From contig NZ_OZ201293.1 of the NCBI RefSeq assembly GCF_964332355.1, positions 2,170,001 to 2,234,000 of the forward strand: a DNA stretch of 64,000 bases, read 5' to 3'. The DNA is from Imbroritus primus (lineage in GTDB: Bacteria > Pseudomonadota > Gammaproteobacteria > Burkholderiales > Burkholderiaceae). The translations under genes were made by a program, and so were the position numbers. The notes beneath the pieces are model-generated. The model did no database searches. It was not told the DNA's origin and saw nothing but the letters and a program-made list of their open reading frames with translations. Position 1 is the first letter of the stretch; the number at the start of each line of letters is the position of its first letter. Positions 1-11,800 of the stretch are shown piece after piece.

Positions 1-883
1 GGATATTGCCGTGCGAGCGGTAGTTTTGCTCGAGCTTGATCATGTGCCGGACCTGGAACTCGCGTTCGAAGTCCGTCATATTGCCCACGTTGGCGCCGCG
101 GAAGGCATAGATGCTCTGGTCGTCGTCGCCCACGGCGAACACGGCATTGGGCTGCGGTCCGGCGGCGTTGTGGCCGTGACCGGCAAGCAGCTTGAGCCAG
201 GCATACTGCAGCACGTTGGTGTCCTGGAACTCATCGACCAGGATGTGGCTGAAGCGCCGCTGATAGTGATCGCGGATCGCTGCATTGAACGTCAGCAATT
301 CATAGCAGCGCAGCAGCAGTTCGGCGAAATCGACCACGCCTTCGCGCTGGCACTGTGCGTCGTAGGCAACATACAGTTCGACCAGACGGCGATTGAACGG
401 ATCGTGCGCCTCCACCTTATCCGGCCGCAGGCCCTGCTCCTTGGCGCTGTTGATAAAGTTCTGCACGGTGCGCGGCGGATACTTCTCGTCGTCCACGTTC
501 AGCGACTTGAGCAGGCGCTTGATAGCCGATTGCTGGTCCTGCGTATCGAGGATCTGAAAGCCCTGTGGCAGTCCCGCATCGCGGAAGTGCGCGCGCAGCA
601 TGCGGTTGCACAGGCCGTGGAAAGTGCCGACCCACATGCCGCGCGTATTGATCGGCAGCATCGCCGTCAACCGCGCCAGCATTTCCTTGGCAGCCTTGTT
701 GGTAAAGGTCACGGCCAGCAGGCCGGCGGGCGAGACCTGCCCGGTCTGGATCAGCCATGCGATACGGGTCGTGAGCACCCGCGTCTTGCCACTGCCCGCG
801 CCTGCCAGGATCAGCGCCGGTTCGGCCGGCAGGGTCACGGCAGCAAGTTGTTCGGGATTCAGATTGGCAAGCAGATCGGTCAT
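1..883 (-). CDS. uvrD: ATP-dependent DNA helicase UvrD (helicase II), 5' part only
   Basis: Superfamily 1A 3'-5' helicase of nucleotide excision and mismatch repair. The first 294 codons are visible; the gene runs off the left edge of the window. Read from ATG at 883, the protein shows motif I GAGSGKT (28-34), motif Ia near TFTNKAA (59-65), Walker B DEFQD (217-221), motif III GDDDQSIYAFRGA (252-264) and motif IV QNYRS (286-290), in the order and spacing of UvrD/PcrA. The start has MTDLLANLNPEQ directly ahead of the Q-motif, as is usual for the family. It is transcribed divergently from valS across about 270 bp. UvrD is preferred over Rep because of the motif III wording, but the 2B/C-terminal region that would settle this lies outside the window. 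Confidence 0.93.
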   Translation of the reverse strand, partial: MTDLLANLNPEQLAAVTLPAEPALILAGAGSGKTRVLTTRIAWLIQTGQVSPAGLLAVTFTNKAAKEMLARLTAMLPINTRGMWVGTFHGLCNRMLRAHFRDAGLPQGFQILDTQDQQSAIKRLLKSLNVDDEKYPPRTVQNFINSAKEQGLRPDKVEAHDPFNRRLVELYVAYDAQCQREGVVDFAELLLRCYELLTFNAAIRDHYQRRFSHILVDEFQDTNVLQYAWLKLLAGHGHNAAGPQPNAVFAVGDDDQSIYAFRGANVGNMTDFEREFQVRHMIKLEQNYRSHGNI

Positions 884-1110
884 GCGCAGAGGTGTCCAGT
901 GAATGATCGGATTATACCGAGCTGGCGATGACTGCCGTCCCATCACGGACCATGCAGCCACCCTCACAGCATGCGTCCACGACGATCCACGAGCCTTGGC
1001 CGGCGCACTGCAAGCGCCATAGCTGTGCATCAAATGGAATGAATCCGGCGTCACGCGGCGATGAACAGGTACAAAACGGCCGCAAACGCGTGCGCGTCAT
1101 GGCAATCCCC

Positions 1111-1116
1111 TATAAT
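1111..1116 (+). promoter_or_regulatory. candidate -10 element of valS
   Basis: A perfect TATAAT lies 34 bp before the valS ATG. No convincing -35 hexamer is visible 16-18 bp upstream, so only the -10 is proposed. This is the only sigma-70-like signal seen in the uvrD/valS divergent region. Confidence 0.45.
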
Positions 1117-1150
1117 CAACGATTCAGCCGAATCTCCTCCCTTGCGCAGC

Positions 1151-4018
<2,868 letters not shown>

Positions 4019-4042
4019 TCACGCGCAAGGAGCCTTAAACAG

Positions 4043-4918
4043 ATGTCAATACAGAACCGCGTCACCAAAGCCGTGTTCCCGGTCGCCGGGCTGGGGACGC
4101 GCTTCCTGCCGGTCACCAAGGCCAGCCCGAAGGAAATGCTGCCGGTCGTGGACAAACCGCTGATCCAGTATGCGGTGGAAGAAGCCATTGCCGCCGGCAT
4201 CACCGAAATGGTGTTCGTGACGGGGCGCAACAAGCGCGCCATCGAGGATCACTTCGACAAGGCGTATGAACTCGAAGCGGAACTGGAAGCCAAGAACAAG
4301 CAGGCGCTGCTCGACGTGGTGCGCTCGATCAAACCGGCGCATGTCAGCTGTTTCTACGTGCGCCAGCCGGAAGCGCTGGGTCTCGGGCATGCCGTGCTGT
4401 GTGCCGAGAAGCTGATCGGCGACGAACCGTTTGCCGTGATCCTCGCCGATGACCTGCTCGATGGCGAACCGCCGGTGATGAAACAAATGGTGGACATGTA
4501 CGGCCACTTCAACTGCTCGATCCTCGGCGTCGAGGAAATCGCGCGCGAACAGAGCCGTTCATACGGCGTGGTCGACGGGCGCGAGTGGGAAGAAGGCGTG
4601 GTGAAGCTCTCGGGCATTGTCGAAAAACCCGCGCCGGAAGAAGCCCCATCCAACCTCGGCGTAGTCGGACGCTACATCCTGACGCCGCGCATCTTCGACC
4701 ATATCCGCAACCTCAAACCGGGCGCGGGCGGCGAGTTCCAGCTCACCGACGCCATCCAGTCGCTGCTGGGACAGGAACAGGTGCTGGCGTACCGCTACAA
4801 GGGCACGCGCTACGACTGCGGCAGCAAGCTGGGGTATCTGAAGGCGACCGTGGAGTTTGCGCTCAAGCACGCGGAAGTGCGCGATGACTTTGCCGTGTAT
4901 CTCGCCAATCGCGGCTGA
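4043..4918 (+). CDS. galU: UTP--glucose-1-phosphate uridylyltransferase
   Basis: Makes UDP-glucose from UTP and glucose-1-phosphate for lipopolysaccharide, exopolysaccharide and osmoprotectant synthesis; cytosolic. The 291-aa protein opens with the nucleotidyltransferase signature GLGTRFLPVTKASPKEMLP (about 16-34), followed by the acidic LADDLLDGEPP metal/substrate loop and VGRYILTP and GGEFQLTDAI near the sugar-binding region, all typical of bacterial GalU. An AAGGAG Shine-Dalgarno at 4027-4032 supports the start. It sits 24 bp after valS. No terminator is obvious in the 143 bp that follow. Confidence 0.96.
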   Translation: MSIQNRVTKAVFPVAGLGTRFLPVTKASPKEMLPVVDKPLIQYAVEEAIAAGITEMVFVTGRNKRAIEDHFDKAYELEAELEAKNKQALLDVVRSIKPAHVSCFYVRQPEALGLGHAVLCAEKLIGDEPFAVILADDLLDGEPPVMKQMVDMYGHFNCSILGVEEIAREQSRSYGVVDGREWEEGVVKLSGIVEKPAPEEAPSNLGVVGRYILTPRIFDHIRNLKPGAGGEFQLTDAIQSLLGQEQVLAYRYKGTRYDCGSKLGYLKATVEFALKHAEVRDDFAVYLANRG

Positions 4919-5061
4919 CGGAATACATCAGGTACGACGGCAATCCGGTTCGATACCGGCGCAGACCGTGTGAGACACATTGACGTGCCTCACACGCTCC
5001 AGCAGCAAATCCTGATGACCCGCCGCTGGAAACCGCGCAAGATGCCCTGATGCGACGCGCC

Positions 5062-5289
5062 TTAGCGGCGGCGCATGTAGAACACGAACACCTTGTCGAC
5101 CTCCTGGTGTTCGAGCAGCTCGTTGCCAGTCTGCTTGGCAAAGGCCTGGAAATCGCGGCTGGAGCCCGGATCGGTCGCCATGACCTTGAGCACTTCTCCA
5201 CTGGCCATGTCTGCCAGCGCCTTCTTGGTCCGCAGGATCGGCAGCGGGCAGTTCAGTCCGCGCGCATCGACTTCTTTCTGAAATTCCAT
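5062..5289 (-). CDS. TusA/SirA-family sulfurtransferase
   Basis: A small (75 aa) TusA-like sulfur carrier. The start MEFQKEVDARGLNCPLP matches the family, with the catalytic cysteine Cys14 in the CPLP motif, and the second half (GEVLKVMATDPGS) forms the usual strand and glycine-rich turn. The ATG at 5289 is chosen because AGGAA lies about 4 nt upstream; the longer open frame to 5376 has no family support. Members shuttle persulfide sulfur for tRNA thiolation, molybdopterin or sulfur oxidation; which applies here cannot be told. It stands alone on the minus strand, downstream of the MFS gene and convergent with galU. Confidence 0.85.
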   Translation of the reverse strand: MEFQKEVDARGLNCPLPILRTKKALADMASGEVLKVMATDPGSSRDFQAFAKQTGNELLEHQEVDKVFVFYMRRR

Positions 5290-5412
5290 GAATGTTCCTG
5301 AATCACTCCCCGCTGGGCGCGGGCTGTAGCCCGATATTGTAGCGGAATCGCCGCCGACGCATGGCAGGATGTCCATATCGTGACATCGACCACACCCGAG
5401 ACAAGAGTGGAT

Positions 5413-6579
5413 TCAGTCACGCCGGCGCATGCGCATGAACAGCGCTGCTCCAGCCAGCAACGCTGCTGTGGCAACCAGCAACGAGGGCGTAAACGAACCT
5501 GTCCGGCCAACCAGTTCGGTGGCCAGCGGCGGACCGACGATCTGCCCAAGGCCATAGGTCGCCGTCATCAAGCCCATCAGGCGCGGTGCGCCCGGTCCCG
5601 CGAGCGTATGGGCCTCACGCATGGCAAACAGCGTGATGACGGTGAACGGCATGCCAAGCAGCAGGCTGCTGAAGGCAAAACCGGGCACGCTTGGCGACAC
5701 GATGGCCGCGAGGATCGCCACGGCTTGCAGGACATACGCTATTGCCAGCATCACGACCGGATCATGCCGCGTCGGAATACGGGTCGCCAGTGCCGCACCG
5801 CAAACGATGCCGGCGCCGAACATCGGCCAGAACAGGTCCGGCCACGGTGATCCCGGCAAGGCATGGCGCGCAATCACCGGCAAGAAGGTAGCTGTGATGA
5901 TGTAGCCGAATCCCGCCAGGCCATACACCCACGCCAGCAACCAGGCCCGTGCAGACAGGACGCCCGCACCGCTGCCCGTCGCCGTTGCAGGCGCACGCGA
6001 GGAGCGGAACTGCGGCCAGATGAGCGCCACGATCAGCAGCGCGATCGCCGCAAAGCACAGCCAGCCCGATGCAGCCTGCCATCCCGCCTGCACCATGACG
6101 CTCGCCGCCAGGCCGGTCAGCACGATACCCGCGCCTGGCCCGCAGAACATGATGGCCGCGAGCTCGGGGCGGCCCAGTTCGGACAGGCGCATCAGGCACC
6201 AGCCGGAGGCGAACACCAGCACCCAGGCGCTGGCCACGCCTGCCAGCCCGCGCAGCACGGCCCAGGCAAGCGGCGTGTGCACGACCCCCATGCCGAGCGT
6301 CAGCAGCACTGTGGCCACGAGACCGAAACGCACCATGCGGCCCGGCCGCACGCGGATCAGCATGCTGGACGCTGCGCCGGCAAAATAGCCAAAGTAGTTG
6401 GCGGTCGCCAGCCAGCCGCCCTCAGAGAGCGTGATCACGCCGTCGTGCAGCATCATCGGCAGCAGCGGCGTGAACGCAAAGCGACCGATGCCCATGGCAA
6501 CGGCCAGGGCCAGCAAGGCGGTGGCGCCGATCAGCCACGGCGAGGCGGCGGAAGCGGCAGGGCTCGGATCGGATCGCAT
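5413..6579 (-). CDS. YbfB/YjiJ-family MFS transporter
   Basis: A 388-aa inner-membrane protein with about 12 hydrophobic segments. The opening ATALLALAVAMGIGRFAFTP followed by LLPMMLHDG and GWLATANYFGYFAGA is the signature of the YbfB/YjiJ branch of the major facilitator superfamily; the substrate is unknown. The start ATG 6579 lies 5 bp after the threonine aldolase stop, so the two are translated as neighbours of one operon with the tautomerase. The open frame continues further upstream, but that part is antigenic noise read through the aldolase gene in another frame. Last gene of the three-gene operon. Confidence 0.85.
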   Translation of the reverse strand: MRSDPSPAASAASPWLIGATALLALAVAMGIGRFAFTPLLPMMLHDGVITLSEGGWLATANYFGYFAGAASSMLIRVRPGRMVRFGLVATVLLTLGMGVVHTPLAWAVLRGLAGVASAWVLVFASGWCLMRLSELGRPELAAIMFCGPGAGIVLTGLAASVMVQAGWQAASGWLCFAAIALLIVALIWPQFRSSRAPATATGSGAGVLSARAWLLAWVYGLAGFGYIITATFLPVIARHALPGSPWPDLFWPMFGAGIVCGAALATRIPTRHDPVVMLAIAYVLQAVAILAAIVSPSVPGFAFSSLLLGMPFTVITLFAMREAHTLAGPGAPRLMGLMTATYGLGQIVGPPLATELVGRTGSFTPSLLVATAALLAGAALFMRMRRRD

Positions 6580-6584
6580 GGGAA

Positions 6585-7628
6585 TCAGGAATGCGCCGCC
6601 GACGCACAGCACTCGCGGATATCGCGCGCCAGCGCCTCGACCGTTTCCTCCGACGTATCCCAGGCGCACATGAAACGGCAACCGCCTGCGCCAATAAAGG
6701 TGTAGAACTTCCAGCCCCTCGCCCGTAACGCATCGATGGCCGGCAGCGGCAATTCCGCAAACACGGCGTTCGCCTGCACGGGGAACATTAGGCGGACGCC
6801 CGGCACGCCCGCAATACGCTCCGCCAGCAAGGTTGCCATGGCGTTCGCGTGCCGAGCATTGCGCAGCCACACGTCGTGCTCGAGCAAACCCAGCCAAGGG
6901 GCGGAGATGAAACGCATCTTGGACGCCAGCTGGCCGGCCTGCTTCACGCGGTAAGCGAAGTCTTCGGCCAGAGCGCGGTCGAAGAACACCACGGCCTCGC
7001 CGACCGGCAAGCCATTTTTGGTCCCGCCGAAACACAGCACATCGACGCCGGCGCGCCAGGTCACATCGGCAGGATGCACATCGAGCGCGGCCACGGCATT
7101 GGCAAAGCGCGCGCCATCCATATGGACGCGCAGGCCATGCTGGCGCGCCACGGTGGTGATGGCCTGGATTTCCTCGATGCTGTAGACCGTACCGACTTCG
7201 GTGGCCTGGGTCAGCGACACCACTTTGGGCTTCGGATAATGAATATCGGCACGGCGCGTCACCAGCGCCTCGACCGCCTCAGGCGTCAGTTTGCCGTGCG
7301 GACCATCGGCCACCAGCAACTTGGAACCATTGGAGAAGAATTCGGGCCCGCCGCATTCGTCGGTTTCGATATGCGCGAGCGTATGGCAGATGACCGAGTG
7401 GTAGGACTGGCACAGTGCCGCGAGCGCCAGCGAATTGGCGGCCGTGCCATTGAAGACGAAAAACACTTCGCAGTCCGTTTCGAACAACGCACGCAGCCGG
7501 TCACATACGCGCTGCGTCCACGAATCGTCGCCATAGGCCGGCTCATGGCCGCTGCCATTGGCCTGCAGGAAATAGGTCAGCGACTCGGGACAGAAGCCGG
7601 CATAGTTGTCGGACGCGAAGTGCTGCAT
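6585..7628 (-). CDS. ltaE: Low-specificity L-threonine aldolase
   Basis: PLP enzyme that cleaves L-threonine or allo-threonine to glycine and acetaldehyde; fold-type I, cytosolic. The 347-aa protein starts FASDNYAG as in the family, has the HMDGAR motif with the PLP-pyridine aspartate Asp171, and the Schiff-base lysine Lys204 in CFGGTKNG. It is the middle gene of the minus-strand tautomerase > aldolase > MFS operon, starting 7 bp after the tautomerase stop. The longer branch of aldolases (about 345 aa) is common in Burkholderiales. Confidence 0.93.
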   Translation of the reverse strand: MQHFASDNYAGFCPESLTYFLQANGSGHEPAYGDDSWTQRVCDRLRALFETDCEVFFVFNGTAANSLALAALCQSYHSVICHTLAHIETDECGGPEFFSNGSKLLVADGPHGKLTPEAVEALVTRRADIHYPKPKVVSLTQATEVGTVYSIEEIQAITTVARQHGLRVHMDGARFANAVAALDVHPADVTWRAGVDVLCFGGTKNGLPVGEAVVFFDRALAEDFAYRVKQAGQLASKMRFISAPWLGLLEHDVWLRNARHANAMATLLAERIAGVPGVRLMFPVQANAVFAELPLPAIDALRARGWKFYTFIGAGGCRFMCAWDTSEETVEALARDIRECCASAAHS

Positions 7629-7635
7629 ATCTACC

Positions 7636-7824
7636 TCATGACTTGTCCGACTGCAGCGTCCCTGCCGTTGCCCAGCTGTTGCGCGGGATTTCGCTGAACA
7701 CGACGTGCAGCGTGTCAGGCTTGCAGTTGAATGTCTCGCAAGCGAGCTTCGTCACTTCACGGGCAAACGTACGCTTCTGCTCGTTCGTCCGACCGGCAAG
7801 CATTTCGACACGAATCACAGGCAT
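7636..7824 (-). CDS. 4-oxalocrotonate tautomerase family protein
   Basis: A 62-aa tautomerase-superfamily subunit. Once Met1 is removed, Pro2 is the catalytic base (MPVIRVEMLAGR start). The pattern GRTNEQKRTFAREVT and the downstream VVFSEIP match 4-OT/YwhB-like proteins, which form hexamers. It is the first gene of the operon with ltaE and the MFS gene. The physiological substrate cannot be inferred; there is no meta-cleavage pathway nearby. Confidence 0.88.
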   Translation of the reverse strand: MPVIRVEMLAGRTNEQKRTFAREVTKLACETFNCKPDTLHVVFSEIPRNSWATAGTLQSDKS

Positions 7825-7871
7825 GGGAACTCCAGGGAGAAACAGGCCGAGGCGCGGCCTTCGCGCGTCCC

Positions 7872-7904
7872 ATTGTAGCGGCTGTCGGCGGGCACCGACA
7901 GCCG
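7872..7904 (-). promoter_or_regulatory. candidate -10 of the tautomerase operon next to a 10-bp inverted repeat
   Basis: On the minus strand TACAAT (7877-7872) lies about 48 bp before the tautomerase ATG. Immediately upstream, CGGCTGTCGG (7879-7888) and its complement CCGACAGCCG (7895-7904) form a perfect 10-bp inverted repeat with a 6-nt loop, covering where the -35 should be. The repeat could be the terminator stem of the upstream tpgA-like gene (no U-tract) or an operator. Confidence 0.35.
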
Positions 7905-7934
7905 GCCATGCATTTCCCCCGGAGCAGTCAAGGT

Positions 7935-8738
7935 TTAACGGGCGCCGACTGCCTCGACGGAGACTTGCCGGTCACCCTTCAGGCAGCGAATGACTGCCTG
8001 GGATTTGGGACCCGGACACTGCGCCCTGGTCTTCACGCCGTGGCCTTCCGCACGGATGCGGGCTGCCGGTACGCCGTTGGCGACGAGAAAATCACGGACG
8101 GTATCGGCACGGCTTTGCGACAGTGCTTGATTGGCCGAGGCGTTACCAATCCGGTCAGCAAATCCCACAATCTGGACACGATCGAGCTGAGCCAGGTCGC
8201 GCAGGTCACGCGCCAGCCGCGCGAGACGAGCCTGACCGTCATCATTCAGGCTGGCGACATCTGCCTGGCCGAATTCGAACGTGAACTGGTCAGACACGTT
8301 GACGGCCTGGAGCTTGACCGGCTCGGGCACGGGCTGCGCCGCGACCGGCTGCGGCTGGCGCTCCTTGATCAGGTCGGCGCATTGCGGCTTGTTCCACAGC
8401 GTGCGGCGCACCTTGGCCTGATCGTCATACAGCACCTTGTACTGGCACTGCGTGACCGAACCATCGGCGTCGCGCAGGTTGAAAATGTAGTTCCACTCGC
8501 GCACGCCGAACAGGCCTTCGCTGAAATGCGGCGCACCCAGCAGGTCGAGCACCTGCGGCTTGGTCAGGCCATTGCTCATGTTGCGCAGATTGGCGACATT
8601 CGGAAACAGGCCTTCAGTGCGATAGGACGAGGCCGGATCGGGAAACTGCTCCTCGGACGGTGCGGCAGCCGAGGCGGCAGCCTGGAACAGCATGGTGAGC
8701 GACAGCAGGCAGGCTGCCAGCGATGATTTGCGATTCAT
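7935..8738 (-). CDS. SmpA/OmlA + OmpA-domain periplasmic protein, TpgA-like
   Basis: 267 aa: a signal peptide (hydrophobic residues 7-26, AAA end), an SmpA/OmlA (BamE-like) domain at about 46-118 (LTKPQVLDLLGAP, then a W-N-Y strand), a proline-rich linker (126-142), and an OmpA C-terminal peptidoglycan-binding domain at about 149-262 with the VGFADRIGN...N..LSQSRA signature. This two-domain order is that of TpgA, which anchors the Acinetobacter adhesin AtaA to peptidoglycan. It is encoded 122 bp downstream of the trimeric autotransporter on the same strand, so a partner role is likely. The start is the second of two in-frame ATGs (8738), which leaves 6 nt after AAGGA; the first (8744) would abut the Shine-Dalgarno. 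Confidence 0.85.
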   Translation of the reverse strand: MNRKSSLAACLLSLTMLFQAAASAAAPSEEQFPDPASSYRTEGLFPNVANLRNMSNGLTKPQVLDLLGAPHFSEGLFGVREWNYIFNLRDADGSVTQCQYKVLYDDQAKVRRTLWNKPQCADLIKERQPQPVAAQPVPEPVKLQAVNVSDQFTFEFGQADVASLNDDGQARLARLARDLRDLAQLDRVQIVGFADRIGNASANQALSQSRADTVRDFLVANGVPAARIRAEGHGVKTRAQCPGPKSQAVIRCLKGDRQVSVEAVGAR

Positions 8739-8860
8739 GTTCATTCCTTGAAAAAGGGATCTTGGACGAGTCGGGATCTCGGAAAGTCAGGGTCCTGGAA
8801 GATGCGTGTGGTGGCGAGGCCGACCGACCCTTCTAGGCCGCCAGCCTCGCCAGGCCTGGC

Positions 8861-11800
8861 TTACTTGATCACCCACTCCACGCCGGCACCCGCCGCGACA
8901 CCGCCATGGCGACCGCCGGACACGCCGCCGGTGATGCTCCAGCGGCCGTTTTCAGCCGTGCTGCGGAAGCTCACGCCGAGCGCGACCTGCTTGCCGTAGT
9001 AGCCTGTGCCGACGCGCAGCGTGGTGGCGCCCGGTGCATAGTTAGCCGGCGCCTGCAGGGCGATGGCCGAGGCAATACCGGCATTGGAACGACGCTCGAG
9101 CTTGTCGATGTCGCCGTGCAGGGCATTCACGCGCTGGTCGGTGTAGTTGTTGGCTTCTGCCGTGGCTGCACGCAACTGGCCGACCGTGGCGCCGTCAGAG
9201 TTCTGCACGCCATCGGCCATGTTGGAGATAACGCGATTGCCAACTGCCACGACGTTCGCGCGGCCGCCGTCATCGCTGCCATTGCCCAGGGCGACCGAGT
9301 TGTTGCCCGAGCTCTTGGCACCAGTACCAAGCGCCGTGCTGTTCTGGCCGGATGCCACGGCATTGTTGCCAATAGCCACCGAGTTGGCGCCGGACGACAC
9401 CGCACCCGAACCGCCTGCAACCGAGTTGCTGCCCGAGGTATCCGGGTTGACCACGGTACCGACGTTCACCTGGAACAGGCCGGTAGTGCCCTGGCTGATC
9501 TGGTTGAACTTGTTGTCGGTGTAGCTCTTCGACGAGTTCAGGATGGTGTCGCCGTAGGCCTTGAGCTGGCCGCCGTTGATGGCATCCTTGCTGCCCGCGG
9601 CGATGTTGCCGTCGGCCACGTTGGTGACCTTCGTACCGTTGGCACCGCCCAGCGTCACCGTGTCCTTGCTGGCGTTGTCGTATTTCACGACATTGTCCAG
9701 GCTCGCGTTGACGCTGCTGATCTTATTGTCGACGTAATCCTTGTTGACGGCATCCGAACCCTGCACCGGTGTCAGCACGTTGCGGATGATGCGGTTGCCG
9801 GCATCGTAGTAGCCGCCGGCGGTATTCAGCTGCAGCGTGGTGTTGAACAGCGTCGTGATATCGGTCGTGTTTTTCGTGACCTGGGTGTTGGTCGCGTACA
9901 GCTGGCTGCCGTTGACCGCATCCTTGCTGGTCGCCGAGAGGATGGCTTCCTTGACATTGCCCAGGCGCACGGTGCTCGCCGCACCCACGCCACCCAGCGT
10001 GACCGCGGTCTTGCCGGCATCGTCATAGCTCACGAAATTACCACCCGACACGGCCGTGATCTTGTCATCCAGCGCCTTCAGCTGGCTGCCGTTGACAGCA
10101 TCCTTGCTGGTCGCGGTGATGTCGCCATCGGCCACGTTCTTGATCTTCAGGCTCTTCGAATCGTAGAACGACCTGGTCGGATCGAGCAGCAGCGCGTCGG
10201 CGAACAGCGTGTTGATGTTCGTCGTGTTGTTGGCGATGTTGGTCGTGTTCTGCGCGACCTGGTCGTTGGTCGCCTTCAGCTGGCCGAAATTGACCGCGTC
10301 GGTGGTGTTGACGCCCGCCTTCACGTTGGTCAGCGCCACAGGGGCTGCCGCGCCGGCACCGCCCAGGGTGACCGAGGTCCTGCCCGCGTCATCATAGGCC
10401 ACGAAGTTGCCGGTCACGCCTGCCGTGATCTGGTCCTGCAGGGCTTTCAGCTGGCTGCCGTTGACGGCGTCCTTGCTGGTGGCGGAAACATCGCCGTCCG
10501 CGACGTTCTTGATCTTCAGGCTCTTCGAGTCGTAGAACGATTTGGTCGGATCAAGCAACAACGCATCGGCGAACAAGGTATTGATGTCCGTCGTGTTCTT
10601 GTTGATGTTCGTCGTATTGTTCGCGATGTTGGTGGTGTTGTTGGCGATGTTGGTCGTGTTCTGCGCGACCTGGTCGTTGGTCGCCTTCAACTGGCCGAAG
10701 TTGACCGCATCGGTGGTCAGTGAACCGGCGGCCACATTGGTCACCTTGACCGGCGTGGTCTTGCTGCCACCGGCACCCACGAGCGTCACCGTGCCATGGC
10801 TGGCGTCGTCGTACAACACAGCGTCGAGCGTGGTGCCCGAGCCGATCTTGGCTTCGACGGCCTTGAGCTGGTTGACGTTGACGGCATCGGTACCGTTCAC
10901 GCCCGGCGCCAGGTTCTGGATCGTCAGGTTCTTGCCGGTGCGGCCTGCGTCGTAGAACGACTTGGTCGGATCGAGCAGCAGCGCGTCGGCAAACAGCGTG
11001 TTGATGTTCGTCGTGTTGTTGGCGATGTTGGTCGTGTTCAGCGTGACCTGGTTGTTGGTCGCCGTGAGCTGACCGAAGTTGACCGCGTCGGTTGGATTGA
11101 CGCCAGCCTTGACGTTGGTGAGTGCTACCGGTGCTGCCGCACCGACGCCACCGAGCGTGACCGAGGTCTTGCTGGCATCGTCATAGGCTACGAAGTTGCC
11201 GATCTGATTTTGCAGCTGGTCGCGGATGGCCTTGACCTGGCGGACGTTCACGGCATCCGTGTCTGCTGTGCCGTTTTCCACATTGGTGATCTGGCGTGTG
11301 AAGGTGACAGGCGACGAGAAATTTCCCGAGATCGTACCGTCATTGCCGACGGACACCGCGCCACGCGTGGTGCTGACAGCCACACCAGTCAGCGGGTCGA
11401 CCACATTGGTGATGGTACCGCGGGTCGCGAACGACTCTGCACCAAGTGCAACAGAACCCTCCTGCCGCGCGTAGGCATAGCGTCCCAAGGCAACGCCATT
11501 CACAGCGCTCAGCGAAACACCAGCGTGATCGCCGACTGCTGTTCCGCCATCCGCGTAGCTATTGGTGAAGGCGCCGATCATGGTCGCATAGTCCGCGAAC
11601 GTGAGTGAAGCACCATTGCCGCCAGCCTGGTAGCCAAATGCTGAGGAGAGGTAGCCTGATGTCACCGCACCGGCACCAACCGCCGTCTGCCCACGGCCAG
11701 AGTTCGGCGTGGAGGCGATGAAACGCGTCCGGGCATGGTCACCGATCGCGATGCTTTCCGGTGTGAGGACGCTGGCGCCATTGCCGGCAACAATCGAGCC

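Noticed and set aside
912..1100. 62-codon minus-strand ORF between uvrD and valS with an AGGGGA upstream of its ATG
   Set aside because: The upstream sequence is the complement of the valS TATAAT region, the protein has no recognisable features, and it is short; treated as chance.
8906..10723. 605-aa plus-strand ORF across the adhesin gene
   Set aside because: Exact antisense of a repetitive high-GC coding region; no ribosome binding site and no family resemblance.
10140..11215. CRISPR-like direct repeats
   Set aside because: The repeats are in-frame protein modules of the trimeric autotransporter with no uniform spacers.
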